64,000 bases of DNA from an uncultured Bacteroidales bacterium (lineage in GTDB: Bacteria > Bacteroidota > Bacteroidia > Bacteroidales > UBA932): positions 159,854-223,853 of the forward strand of contig CALVAC010000001.1 of assembly GCA_944325435.1 (NCBI GenBank), read 5' to 3'. Within the stretch, counting starts at the first letter, position 1, and each line of letters opens with the position of its first letter. The notes below the pieces were generated by a model that saw only the letters and a list, made by a program, of their open reading frames with translations, did no database searches and was not told where the DNA came from. The position numbers and the translations under genes were made by a program. Of the stretch, positions 25,006-33,182 are shown piece by piece.

Positions 25006-27186
25006 TCATTTGTTTGTTACAGTTATCTGCCCGTCCTTGACGGAAATCTCGATGTCGGATTCACGGTGTACGGTTCCGTCGAGTATCGCCTTTGCAAGCA
25101 GGTTGACCAGTTCACGCTGCATCAGCCTCTTGATAGGACGCGCACCGTATGCAGGTTCGTAGCCCTTGGTGACCATATAGTCCTCGAACTCCCTTGTAAA
25201 CGATATTGACACCCCGTTCTCGGCAAGTTTCTTCTTCAGGTCGTTCATCTGCAGATGCAGGATTTCCCTGATGTCCTTCTGTGAAAGCGGCTCGAACATG
25301 ATGATCTCGTCAATCCTGTTGAGGAATTCCGGTCTTACGGTCTGCTTCAGAATATCCAGCACATCCTTCTTGCATTCAAGAAGCATGTCTGCACGCTTCT
25401 CTTGCGCAGCTTTTTCTGCTGACGGGTCGGAATCTTTCAGCCCGACTACAGGCAGTTTTTCCATATAGTTCTGGATCACATCAGCCCCCACATTGGAAGT
25501 CATGATCAGGATTGTGTTCTTGAAATCGACAGTCCTGCCCTTGTTGTCGGTCAGACGCCCGTCATCAAGCACCTGCAGCAGAATGTTGAACACATCCGGA
25601 TGCGCCTTCTCTATCTCGTCGAGCAGGATGACGGAATAAGGTTTGCGTCTTACAGCCTCCGTCAGCTGTCCGCCCTCGTCATAACCTACATATCCCGGAG
25701 GCGCACCTACAAGACGGCTCACTGAATGACGCTCCTGATATTCACTCATATCGATACGCGTCATCATGTTCTCGTCATTGAACAGGAACTCCGCAAGAGC
25801 CTTTGCAAGCTCGGTCTTTCCGACACCGGTGGTACCCATGAACAGGAAAGATCCTATAGGTCTCTTCTCGTTCTGCAGACCTGCACGGCTTCGACGCACC
25901 GCATCCGCGACAGCCTGTATCGCCTGGTCCTGACCTACCACCCTCTTGTGAAGCTCTGTCTCCATACGGAGCAATTTCTCCCTCTCGCTTTCAAGCATCC
26001 TTTTCACAGGAATACCGGTCCATTTTGCCACAACCTCGGCGATATCTTCCGGAGTGACCGCCTCGGTAATGATAGGATCCTTGATAGCAGCCTGCTGCGC
26101 CGTCAGTTCGTCTATCTTCTTCTTGGTATCGGCCATCTTGCCGTATCTGATCTCTGCGACCTTGCCATAGTCGCCAGCCCTCTCGGCATTCTGCGCCTCT
26201 ATCCGGTAGTCCTCAATCTTCTGACGCGCCTCCTGAAGCCCCGAGAGTATTTTCTTCTCTTCCTGCCACTTCTTCATCAGCACATCCCTCTGCGCATTGA
26301 GAGACTTCAGGTCCTCATTGATCTTGTCCATCTTCATGGACACTCCCTCACGCTTGATAGCCTCCCTTTCTATCTCCAGCTGACGGATCTTGCTGTTGAG
26401 GTCATCGATAGGTTCAGGCACGGAATTCATCTCCAGCCTCAGCTTGGATGCAGCCTCATCCACAAGGTCTATCGCCTTGTCCGGAAGGAACCTGTTGGTG
26501 ATGTACCTGTGGGAAAGCTCCACAGCCGCAATCAGGGCATCATCCTCGATACGCACCTTGTGGTGGTTCTCATACCTTTCCTTCAGACCTCTCAGGATGG
26601 ATATGGACTCTGCCGGAGTCGGTTCGTCCACCATCACCATCTGGAACCTCCTCTCCAGAGCCTTGTCGGTCTCGAAATACTTCTGGTACTCATCCAGAGT
26701 GGTCGAACCGATAGTCCTCAGCTCTCCTCTGGCAAGCGCCGGCTTCAGGATGTTGGATGCATCCATCGCCCCGGATGTCCTGCCGGCTCCGACAAGCGTA
26801 TGTATCTCATCTATGAACAGGATGATCTCACCATCGCTGTCCACCACTTCCTTGACAACCCCCTTGAGCCTCTCCTCGAACTCGCCCTGGTATTTGGCAC
26901 CGGCAATCAAGGCACCGAGGTCAAGGGAATATATCTTCTTTGATTTCAGATTTTCCGGGACCTGGCCATCGACAATCTTCTGGGCAATGCCCTCCGATAT
27001 CGCAGTCTTTCCGACTCCCGGCTCACCCACCAGTATAGGGTTGTTCTTGGTCCTCCGGCTCAGGATCTGGAGCACCCTTCGGATCTCCTCATCCCTGCCG
27101 ATCACAGGATCAAGCTTCCCCTGTGCCGCCTTGTCATTAAGATTGACGGCAAATTTTTCAAGATTCTCTAATTTATTCTCTGCCAT
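25006..27186 (-). CDS. clpB: ClpB-type disaggregase lacking the N-terminal domain
   Basis: A 726-residue Hsp100 ATPase. AAA-1 has Walker A GEPGVGKT (54-61) and IILFIDEIHTLVGAG; the coiled-coil M-domain (about 260-385) follows; AAA-2 has GTTGVGKT (451-458) and the GAPPGYVGYDEGGQL pore loop. The M-domain marks it as ClpB, not ClpA/C. Full-length ClpB is about 860 residues; here the roughly 150-residue substrate-binding ClpN domain is absent and the protein starts just before GKLDPVIGRDEEIRR. No N-domain coding sequence lies upstream. An in-frame start at 27222 adds only 12 residues. It dissolves protein aggregates with DnaK. HdeD-like gene follows. Confidence 0.93.
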   Translation of the reverse strand: MAENKLENLEKFAVNLNDKAAQGKLDPVIGRDEEIRRVLQILSRRTKNNPILVGEPGVGKTAISEGIAQKIVDGQVPENLKSKKIYSLDLGALIAGAKYQGEFEERLKGVVKEVVDSDGEIILFIDEIHTLVGAGRTSGAMDASNILKPALARGELRTIGSTTLDEYQKYFETDKALERRFQMVMVDEPTPAESISILRGLKERYENHHKVRIEDDALIAAVELSHRYITNRFLPDKAIDLVDEAASKLRLEMNSVPEPIDDLNSKIRQLEIEREAIKREGVSMKMDKINEDLKSLNAQRDVLMKKWQEEKKILSGLQEARQKIEDYRIEAQNAERAGDYGKVAEIRYGKMADTKKKIDELTAQQAAIKDPIITEAVTPEDIAEVVAKWTGIPVKRMLESEREKLLRMETELHKRVVGQDQAIQAVADAVRRSRAGLQNEKRPIGSFLFMGTTGVGKTELAKALAEFLFNDENMMTRIDMSEYQERHSVSRLVGAPPGYVGYDEGGQLTEAVRRKPYSVILLDEIEKAHPDVFNILLQVLDDGRLTDNKGRTVDFKNTILIMTSNVGADVIQNYMEKLPVVGLKDSDPSAEKAAQEKRADMLLECKKDVLDILKQTVRPEFLNRIDEIIMFEPLSQKDIREILHLQMNDLKKKLAENGVSISFTREFEDYMVTKGYEPAYGARPIKRLMQRELVNLLAKAILDGTVHRESDIEISVKDGQITVTNK

Positions 27187-27360
27187 ATTACTGTTCTCCT
27201 TTTTTATTCCCGGAACAGGCACATACAGCAGACTTGCGATGCCCTCGCATCAGGATGCAACACAAACGCTGCCCGTTCCGAAGAACAGACAGCGTATGGT
27301 CAAATTATATTCCATCGTTCCCGGGCATGACATTTTGTCAGTCGCCTTCGGGGATATCCT

Positions 27361-27714
27361 CTACTCCTCGGCGGCCTCAGGAGACACCTCCGGACTCTCT
27401 GCCGGAAGCGGTGCAGAAGGGAATTCAGGAGCCTGCTCCGTGACATTTTCCACGGCATCGATGTCAATGCCTGTCCTGGTGGAGCTGCTGGTCGTGAAAG
27501 TCGTCACTATGGAAACGACAAAAATGAATGCCACAAGCCCCCAGGTAATCTTCTCGAGCATATCTGCAGTCTGACGCACACCGAAAGTCTGGTTACCGGC
27601 GACAAAATTGCTTGCCAGTCCGCCTCCCTTGCTGTTCTGCAGCAGAACTACAACTGTAATGAAGATACTTGCAAGAATGACAAGCACTATCAGAATTGTA
27701 AATACTACATTCAT
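27361..27714 (-). CDS. secG: Preprotein translocase subunit SecG
   Basis: A 117-residue protein with two membrane helices (about 3-25 and 55-77) separated by the SecG loop LLQNSKGGGLASNF and GNQTFGVRQTADMLEKITW. The acidic, Pro/Glu-rich C-terminal tail (about 85-117) is a common Bacteroidota extension. It assists SecYE in protein export. It follows the TPR-like gene by 15 bp, in the order sigma-54 activator, lptE, TPR, secG seen in Bacteroidales. Confidence 0.95.
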   Translation of the reverse strand: MNVVFTILIVLVILASIFITVVVLLQNSKGGGLASNFVAGNQTFGVRQTADMLEKITWGLVAFIFVVSIVTTFTTSSSTRTGIDIDAVENVTEQAPEFPSAPLPAESPEVSPEAAEE

Positions 27715-27729
27715 ATTATTATACCTGTT

Positions 27730-28320
27730 TTAATTTTCCGGACCCAATTTTTCAATAAGGGCTGCAAAGTAAGCATTTTTTTCTGGATATGCCAAAATAA
27801 GTTTAGAATAAATCTCTTTTGCCTGCTGACAATAACCCTGTTCCGCATATATCCGGGCAAGTGTCTCGGTACAGAAATCCATATCGAACCCGGACTCTAC
27901 CTCCGGGACAGCCACATCTGCATCCGATGAGACAAACCTGCGGAACGAGTCATCCTCCGACTGCTTCACCTTTGCATACTGCGCCTGGGAAAAATAGTCT
28001 CCGACACCTCTGAATCCGCTGCCGTGCATTTCCCGGACAGATTCTCCGGACAAGGTCCCGCCCGTCTCCGGAAGCGGGCGCTTCTCCTCCACGGGCAGAC
28101 GGACAGCCACGGAATCCTTCCTGAGCAGCGACAGGACCTTGCCCCTGGATGCGACATGCATGGCCGCCTCTATGTACTGCGCAGTCCCGGCCCCATCGCC
28201 GCCAAGCCCTGACAGCCTTTCGCACAGGAGTTTCTGAGCCACCCCGAACCATGGATAGCGCGCCGTCACCTCCGCAAGGGACTCCAGAGACATCCGTTTC
28301 AGTTCCTCGAACCTGTCCAT
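27730..28320 (-). CDS. TPR-like protein of unknown function
   Basis: A 196-residue soluble protein. The N-terminal part (RYPWFGVAQKLLCERL) and the C-terminal helices (TETLARIYAEQGYCQQAKEIYSKL, followed by YPEKNAYFAALIEKL) look like tetratricopeptide units; a low-complexity linker lies between. There is no signal peptide. It lies 3 bp after lptE and 15 bp before secG, so it may serve envelope biogenesis, but no function is established from the sequence. Confidence 0.75.
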   Translation of the reverse strand: MDRFEELKRMSLESLAEVTARYPWFGVAQKLLCERLSGLGGDGAGTAQYIEAAMHVASRGKVLSLLRKDSVAVRLPVEEKRPLPETGGTLSGESVREMHGSGFRGVGDYFSQAQYAKVKQSEDDSFRRFVSSDADVAVPEVESGFDMDFCTETLARIYAEQGYCQQAKEIYSKLILAYPEKNAYFAALIEKLGPEN

Positions 28321-28323
28321 ATC

Positions 28324-28854
28324 CTACCAGTTGGCGACAGTGGCGTTGAATATATCCTCCACAAGCTTGTCGATAATCTCCTCGCAGAGCTGGGACTCCA
28401 TGGCATCGAGAGTGTTGTTGGAGTCATAGTCCGCATACGCCGAGAAAGACTTCTCGAAATCATCCTCAGGATACTTCCTGTTCGTGAAATATATCTTCAC
28501 ATTGACAGTAAGTCGGTTCTGCGCAGCCACCTCATCGGCTGTCACTGCCATCGCCTTCACATCATATCCCGTAATCTCGCCCGATATCTCGAGGTCCCCC
28601 TCCTGGTCCACCTCCTCGAGCCTTGTCAGCCTGCGGAACTGGTCTTTCAGGGCCTCCGTGAGTTCGTTGCTCAGAGAGGGGTTGACCCTCAGTGCCTTAT
28701 ACTCGAAATAATTAATTGTCACCGTATAGACATCCGGCTGTATGGATGTTCCGGAAAATGAATATATCCCGCATGAATGTACAATCATGGCTGTCCCGGC
28801 GAGAGCCATCACGGCGCACACTGCAGACAGTATCCTCTTCACAAAAGATGTCAT
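28324..28854 (-). CDS. lptE: LptE-like LPS-assembly lipoprotein
   Basis: A 176-residue lipoprotein (lipobox IVHS-Cys28) with the opening CGIYSFSGTSIQPDVYTVTI that marks Bacteroidota LptE. LptE plugs the LptD barrel that inserts lipopolysaccharide in the outer leaflet. LptD is not in the window. The start overlaps the sigma-54 activator stop by 4 bp (ATGA). Confidence 0.85.
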   Translation of the reverse strand: MTSFVKRILSAVCAVMALAGTAMIVHSCGIYSFSGTSIQPDVYTVTINYFEYKALRVNPSLSNELTEALKDQFRRLTRLEEVDQEGDLEISGEITGYDVKAMAVTADEVAAQNRLTVNVKIYFTNRKYPEDDFEKSFSAYADYDSNNTLDAMESQLCEEIIDKLVEDIFNATVANW

Positions 28855-30152
28855 TTCTCTATCTCTTTTAATTTCCTGTATAAAGTCCTCTCAGATATCC
28901 CGAGCTCCGCTGCCGCCTGCTTCCTGTTGCCCCTGTATTTCTCAAGGGCCTTCCTTATCAGGTCCTCTCCGGCCTTGTGGAGGGACAGGTCGACGCTTTC
29001 CTGCTCATCCGGCTCCTGCGGCTGCCGGTAATAGTCAGGCCCGGAGCCATGCACCACAGGATGCACAGGCTGATAGGACATGGCGCTTATCACCGGATCC
29101 ACGCTGCCGGCATCCTGCCTTTCCTGTCCGGTCCCGCCGGCTTCAGATGCAGAATCCTGCCCCTGCTGCCTTGACACGGAAGAGAGGCTTGGCAGCTGAT
29201 GCATGGCAGGGGTCCCCGCAATGACTTCCTTCAGGTAGTTCACCTCCTGCCTGAGCTGGTATATCATCCTCACGATGGCCTCTTTCTCCCCGGCTGTCAT
29301 GGCATCTTCCGGAGATGTCACAGCCTTGACAGGCAGCATGTTGGCATCATCCTTAGGGATATACTCCGCAAGGACATCCGCCGTTATCTCCTTCCTCGCG
29401 GCTATCCTGTGCGCCTCGAGGGCACATACGGTCTCCGTCACATTCTTCAGCTGGCGGATGTTGCCCGGCCAGCGGTAATCTTTCAGAAGAGCCACCGCAT
29501 CCGGGGAAAGCGACGGCCTCCCCATCCCGTACTTCTCCGAAAAGTCAGCCGCAAACTTCCTGAACAGAAGATGGATATCATCTTTCCTCTCCCTCAGCGG
29601 CGGCATATAGATGGACACCGCATTGAGCCTGTAATAGAGATCCTCCCTGAACTTGCCCTTGGCCACTGCATACTTCAGGTTGACATTGGTGGCCGCAACA
29701 ACCCGCACATCCGTCTTGAGCACCTTGGAAGATCCTACCCTGATGAACTCGCCCGACTGGAGCACCCTCAGGAGCTTGGCCTGCGATGCCATCGGCATCT
29801 CCCCTATCTCATCAAGGAACAGCGTCCCCCCGTCCGCCTCCTCGAAATATCCCTTGCGCATCTCCATTGCCCCGGTAAAGGAACCTTTCTCATGACCGAA
29901 AAGCTCTGAGTCTATTGTCCCTTCAGGTATGGCCCCGCAGTTGACCGCGAAATATTTCGCAGTCCTGCGCCTGCTGTACTGGTGTATTATCTTGGGTATG
30001 TTCTCCTTACCGACTCCGCTCTCACCGCTTATCAGCACCGTGAGGTCTGTCGGGGCCACGGCCACGGCTATCTCGAGGGCCCTGTTCAGCGCCGGGTCAT
30101 TGCCGATTATGTCGAACTTGTTCTTTAAAGTCTGTAGTTCCTGGGTCGTCAT
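28851..30152 (-). CDS. Sigma-54-dependent activator (AAA+ with Fis-type HTH)
   Basis: A 433-residue RpoN activator. The AAA+ core starts almost at the N-terminus: Walker A GESGVGKE (43-50), the sigma-54 contact loop GSFTGA (90-95) and Walker B GGTLFLDEIGEMP. A low-complexity linker (about 285-385) precedes a Fis HTH (ALEKYRGNRKQAAAELGISE, then RTLYRKLKEIEK). There is no receiver or sensory N-domain, so activity is probably set by level or protein partners. The ATG at 30152 lies only a few bases past a TATCTTTGC -7 box. The upstream extension to 30350 was rejected: it would cross that promoter. Confidence 0.92.
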   Translation of the reverse strand: MTTQELQTLKNKFDIIGNDPALNRALEIAVAVAPTDLTVLISGESGVGKENIPKIIHQYSRRRTAKYFAVNCGAIPEGTIDSELFGHEKGSFTGAMEMRKGYFEEADGGTLFLDEIGEMPMASQAKLLRVLQSGEFIRVGSSKVLKTDVRVVAATNVNLKYAVAKGKFREDLYYRLNAVSIYMPPLRERKDDIHLLFRKFAADFSEKYGMGRPSLSPDAVALLKDYRWPGNIRQLKNVTETVCALEAHRIAARKEITADVLAEYIPKDDANMLPVKAVTSPEDAMTAGEKEAIVRMIYQLRQEVNYLKEVIAGTPAMHQLPSLSSVSRQQGQDSASEAGGTGQERQDAGSVDPVISAMSYQPVHPVVHGSGPDYYRQPQEPDEQESVDLSLHKAGEDLIRKALEKYRGNRKQAAAELGISERTLYRKLKEIEK

Positions 30153-30158
30153 ATCGGG

Positions 30159-30167
30159 GCAAAGATA
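30159..30167 (-). promoter_or_regulatory. Candidate -7 element of the rpoN-activator/lptE/secG operon
   Basis: The minus strand reads TATCTTTGC. If used, transcription would start within a few bases of the ATG at 30152, giving a leaderless or near-leaderless mRNA. Confidence 0.5.
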
Positions 30168-30265
30168 AAAAAAGCGGCGGAAATAAACACCCGGGACAGA
30201 AAAATATATGTCAAATTCAGAAAAATCAGCAAACCGGGAATGTCCATACGAATTTTTAGGGGAAA

Positions 30266-30280
30266 TAGAAGCGACTTCTA
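30266..30280. promoter_or_regulatory. Inverted repeat at the -33 position of the lipoprotein promoter
   Basis: TAGAAG-CGA-CTTCTA is a perfect 6-bp inverted repeat, positioned where the -33 TTTG would be expected upstream of the -7 box at 30293-30300. It could be an activator or repressor site. Confidence 0.4.
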
Positions 30281-30292
30281 AAAATATATGAT

Positions 30293-30300
30293 TATATTTG
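30293..30300 (+). promoter_or_regulatory. Candidate -7 element of the abundant lipoprotein gene
   Basis: TATATTTG followed by C, an exact TAnnTTTGC match, with a leader of about 60 nt. No TTTG at -33; an inverted repeat lies there instead. Confidence 0.6.
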
Positions 30301-30365
30301 CATTGTTTCTGTCTTTGTGAAAAGGCAGATCCGGCAATGATATCAACCATTTAATTTTTATGATA

Positions 30366-32006
30366 ATGAACAAAGGTATCAAATTTTTGACCGCTGCCGT
30401 TCTGGGACTGGCTGCCGTAGCCTGCAGCTCCCCTAAGAAGATGGCAGAGCAGGCAGAGAATGTCGTTGTGAAAAGCGACCCTGCCGTCCTTGAAGTTGTC
30501 GCCGGGAAGATCAACGCCGATGTGACTGTCACATATCCGGAGAAGTACTTCCACCCAAAGGCTATCCTGGAGGTAACCCCTGTCATCGTCTATGAAGGCG
30601 GCGAGGCTAAAATGGAGCCTTACGTTTTCCAGGGCGAAAAAGTGAAAGACAACTATGAAGTCGTGTCAGCGGATGGAGCTACAGTCACCAAGCCTGTAAG
30701 CTTCGAGTATGCACCCGGAATGGAGAAATGCTATCTCGAACTCCGCGGTGTAGTGAAATTCGGAGACAAGACCACCGAACTTCCAACCAAGAAAGTAGCT
30801 GATGGAGCCAACACCACCTATATGCTCGTATGCAAGAACGGCAAGGTGGACTACAAGGCAGATGCATACCAGGAAATCATCAAGCAGACTGCTGAAGGCC
30901 AGGTTCTCTATACCATCAACAGTTCTGTCGTACGCAACAACCAGCTCAAGGGAGAGTCTGTAAAGAACTTCCTCGCTGCCCTCGATGAGATCCAGTCCAA
31001 CGAGCGCAAGGAACTTGTGAGCACGGATGTTGTCGCATACGCTTCACCTGATGGAGGAGAAGAGCTCAACACCAAGCTCTCTGCAAAGCGTTCCGAGACT
31101 GCAGAAAAGGCATTCAACAAGATCACCAAGGGAGATGAGCTTGATGTACCTGTCAATGTGAAAAGCATAGGACAGGACTGGGAAGGCTTCCAGGAGCTCG
31201 TGTCAGAGTCTGACATCGAAGACAAGGATCTCATCATCCGCGTTCTTTCAATGTACAGCGACCCTGCAGTCCGCGAGCAGGAAATCAAGAACATGTCGGC
31301 TGTCTACAAGGAGCTGGCAAAGGAGATCCTTCCTGAACTCCGCCGCGCAAGGTTCATCGCAAATGTAGAGTACACCAACTACACAAGCGAGGAGCTTCTC
31401 CAGCTCATCAACGACAACATCGATGTACTCGATGAGGAGGCTCTTCTCCGCGCCGCCACTCTTGTGAAAGACCTCAAGGGCAAGGTTGCGGTATACGAGA
31501 AAGCTGTTGAGAAATACAGCAGCGCACGCGCCCAGTACAACATCGCTGCAGCATACCTCAATGCAGGCGAGACTGCGAAGGGCAAGGCTGCTCTTGCAAA
31601 GGTTTCAGAGAAAGATGCTGACTGGCAGAACGCAATGGGTGTCGTAGCCCTTCAGGAAGGCAACCTCGCAGATGCAGCCAAATATTTTGCATCTGCCGGC
31701 AACGCCACTTCCAAGGAAAACCAGGCTGTCGTAGACATCCTCAACGGCAAATATGCAGATGCAGCCGCCAAGCTTGCAGACAGCAAGGGGCTCAACAAGG
31801 CTCTTGCCCTCATCCTCACCAACGACCTCGCAGGTGCTTCCAAGGCAATATGCTGCGACTGTCCTAAGGGCGCATACCTCAAGGCTGTCATCGCGGCACG
31901 CCAGGGCAATGCGGAAGATGTGAAAGCCAACCTCGAGAAGGCCGGCAAGGACTCTGACCTCGCTGCCCGTGCTGCAAAGGACATCGAGTTCGTACAGTTC
32001 CAGTAG
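30366..32006 (+). CDS. Large periplasmic lipoprotein with OmpA-like and TPR-like regions
   Basis: A 546-residue lipoprotein (AAVA-Cys20). The N-terminal third is beta-rich (ADVTVTYPEKYFHPKAILEV). The middle (about 175-330) has an OmpA-like pattern around VVAYASPDGGEELNTKLSAKRSETAEKAF, where peptidoglycan-binding OmpA proteins carry a similar R-A-x-V segment. The last 200 residues are Ala-rich TPR-like helices. Codon use is strongly biased (AAG, GCA, CTC), which suggests high expression. Alone between its own promoter and terminator. ATG at 30360 is an alternative start. Role likely in envelope structure; not proven. Confidence 0.8.
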   Translation: MNKGIKFLTAAVLGLAAVACSSPKKMAEQAENVVVKSDPAVLEVVAGKINADVTVTYPEKYFHPKAILEVTPVIVYEGGEAKMEPYVFQGEKVKDNYEVVSADGATVTKPVSFEYAPGMEKCYLELRGVVKFGDKTTELPTKKVADGANTTYMLVCKNGKVDYKADAYQEIIKQTAEGQVLYTINSSVVRNNQLKGESVKNFLAALDEIQSNERKELVSTDVVAYASPDGGEELNTKLSAKRSETAEKAFNKITKGDELDVPVNVKSIGQDWEGFQELVSESDIEDKDLIIRVLSMYSDPAVREQEIKNMSAVYKELAKEILPELRRARFIANVEYTNYTSEELLQLINDNIDVLDEEALLRAATLVKDLKGKVAVYEKAVEKYSSARAQYNIAAAYLNAGETAKGKAALAKVSEKDADWQNAMGVVALQEGNLADAAKYFASAGNATSKENQAVVDILNGKYADAAAKLADSKGLNKALALILTNDLAGASKAICCDCPKGAYLKAVIAARQGNAEDVKANLEKAGKDSDLAARAAKDIEFVQFQ

Positions 32007-32049
32007 AATCTGTCACCGGCCGCTGCCGTAACGCAGCCCAAGATAAATC

Positions 32050-32082
32050 AAGACCGCTCCGCATTCCGGGGCGGTCTTTTTT
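32050..32082 (+). terminator. Rho-independent terminator after the abundant lipoprotein
   Basis: AAGACCGC pairs with GCGGTCTT (32050-32057 and 32071-32078), with extra inner pairing, followed by T6. It lies 44 bp past the stop codon. Confidence 0.92.
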
Positions 32083-32105
32083 GCATGTCAATACTTTTAT
32101 ATTCC

Positions 32106-32210
32106 TGTCCTTCAAGCTGAGAGTGAAATTCTGATTAAAATTTATTACCTTTATCCCGTACAACTAAACTGTCACCAACCATGAAACACTAAAACTTGCA
32201 CCTGTAATAT
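32106..32210 (+). repeat. Direct repeat A, left copy (promoter/leader of the RHS locus)
   Basis: About 105 bp closely matching 49830-49945, in the same orientation. Shared parts include TTTATTACCTTTATCC (a TAnnTTTA -7-like box at 32146-32153), a conserved mini-ORF ATGAAACACTAA (32181-32192) and TGTAATAT, which here runs into the ATG of the HTH regulator. It looks like the promoter and leader of this locus. Confidence 0.8.
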
Positions 32211-32775
32211 GCTCCAACATCTAATCTTTTTACAGGTATTGTCAATGATTATAGGGGCAATGACCATGCTTATTCTACAAAAGACATATAAGATAAAAAA
32301 ACTGAACCACAAAAAATTATACACGAAACTTGCTTATAGGCTGGACCAAATGAAGAAAGAATCACAAAGGCTGTCTTCTGTCAGGCATCTCGTCAACGAG
32401 CGGCTTGACACGGTCAATTGCTTCATCGCGGCGGAAATGTCGCATAGGTATGATTATGCAGCAGCCATGCTCGACAAGTTGACCAAAGACAGCGATTATT
32501 TCATGAAATCGACTAAAGCATCCTTTGAAATCGCCCATCCTGAATTTCTGGATTTTCTAAAAGATTCAGGACTTTCCGAATGGGAAATAGGATGCTGCTG
32601 TCTCTACGGCATCGGACTGAACGGCAACGAAATTTCCACATACCTCAACCGAAAATCGTTCTATAACGTAAGCTGCAGCATCAGGAAAAAACTCAAAATG
32701 GAGACAGGATCCAACATCAATACCTTTATTAAACAGAAAATGCTGGAACTTGACAACAGTGAAGTCTCACATTGA
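32209..32775 (+). CDS. Membrane-anchored HTH regulator (Bacteroides-type C-terminal HTH)
   Basis: A 188-residue protein with one N-terminal membrane helix (about 5-24), a helical, probably coiled-coil segment (about 35-105), and a C-terminal LuxR-like HTH (about 125-180: LSEWEIGCCCLYGIGLNG, EISTYLNRKSFYNVSCSIRK). This HTH normally caps long periplasmic-sensor regulators in Bacteroides; here the sensor is reduced to a short membrane-proximal stub. It opens the RHS/secretion locus and probably controls it. The start is embedded in direct repeat A. Confidence 0.8.
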   Translation: MLQHLIFLQVLSMIIGAMTMLILQKTYKIKKLNHKKLYTKLAYRLDQMKKESQRLSSVRHLVNERLDTVNCFIAAEMSHRYDYAAAMLDKLTKDSDYFMKSTKASFEIAHPEFLDFLKDSGLSEWEIGCCCLYGIGLNGNEISTYLNRKSFYNVSCSIRKKLKMETGSNINTFIKQKMLELDNSEVSH

Positions 32776-32978
32776 AAAACTGAGTTTAACATACATGCTT
32801 ACAACTAATAATCAACACATTACGACATACAGAAAAAATTAATTACAAAGACGATGGAATATATTACCCACAACAGGTACTGACATCAGTACATTGGATT
32901 AAGTATATGTGAAACTTTGATTTTGCAGAGTAGACAGCAGAGACAATACCTTTACCGAAAACCAATAACCAACATGTC

Positions 32979-33182
32979 ATGAAACAGGTATTAACGACAT
33001 TGCTGCTACTGACAGTCTTCTCGCTGTCCATGAATGCAGACAGAATCATCACTTACAGTTACGATGAATCCGGAAACCGGACCGGGCGTACATCGTCTGA
33101 AGAAACAGAGACATCTGTACCGGAATCCGCGAATGAACAGGTAACACAGGAACAGACAGGCGACAAAAACGAGACATTATGA
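32979..33182 (+). CDS. Small secreted protein with a single YD repeat
   Basis: A 67-residue protein: signal peptide (MKQVLTTLLLLTVFSLSMNA), then RIITYSYDESGNRTGRTSSE, one complete YD-repeat unit like those that build RHS shells, then a Glu/Thr/Gln-rich tail. Its stop overlaps the start of the RHS gene (ATGA), so translation is coupled. It might act as a chaperone or cap for the RHS shell; that is inference from the shared repeat and position. About 200 bp upstream hold no recognisable feature. Confidence 0.75.
   Translation: MKQVLTTLLLLTVFSLSMNADRIITYSYDESGNRTGRTSSEETETSVPESANEQVTQEQTGDKNETL

Noticed and set aside
25726..27574. Two long plus-strand frames (405 and 394 codons)
   Set aside because: Both are antisense to clpB and secG, which are unmistakable; the plus-strand products are Leu/His/Ser-rich shadows.
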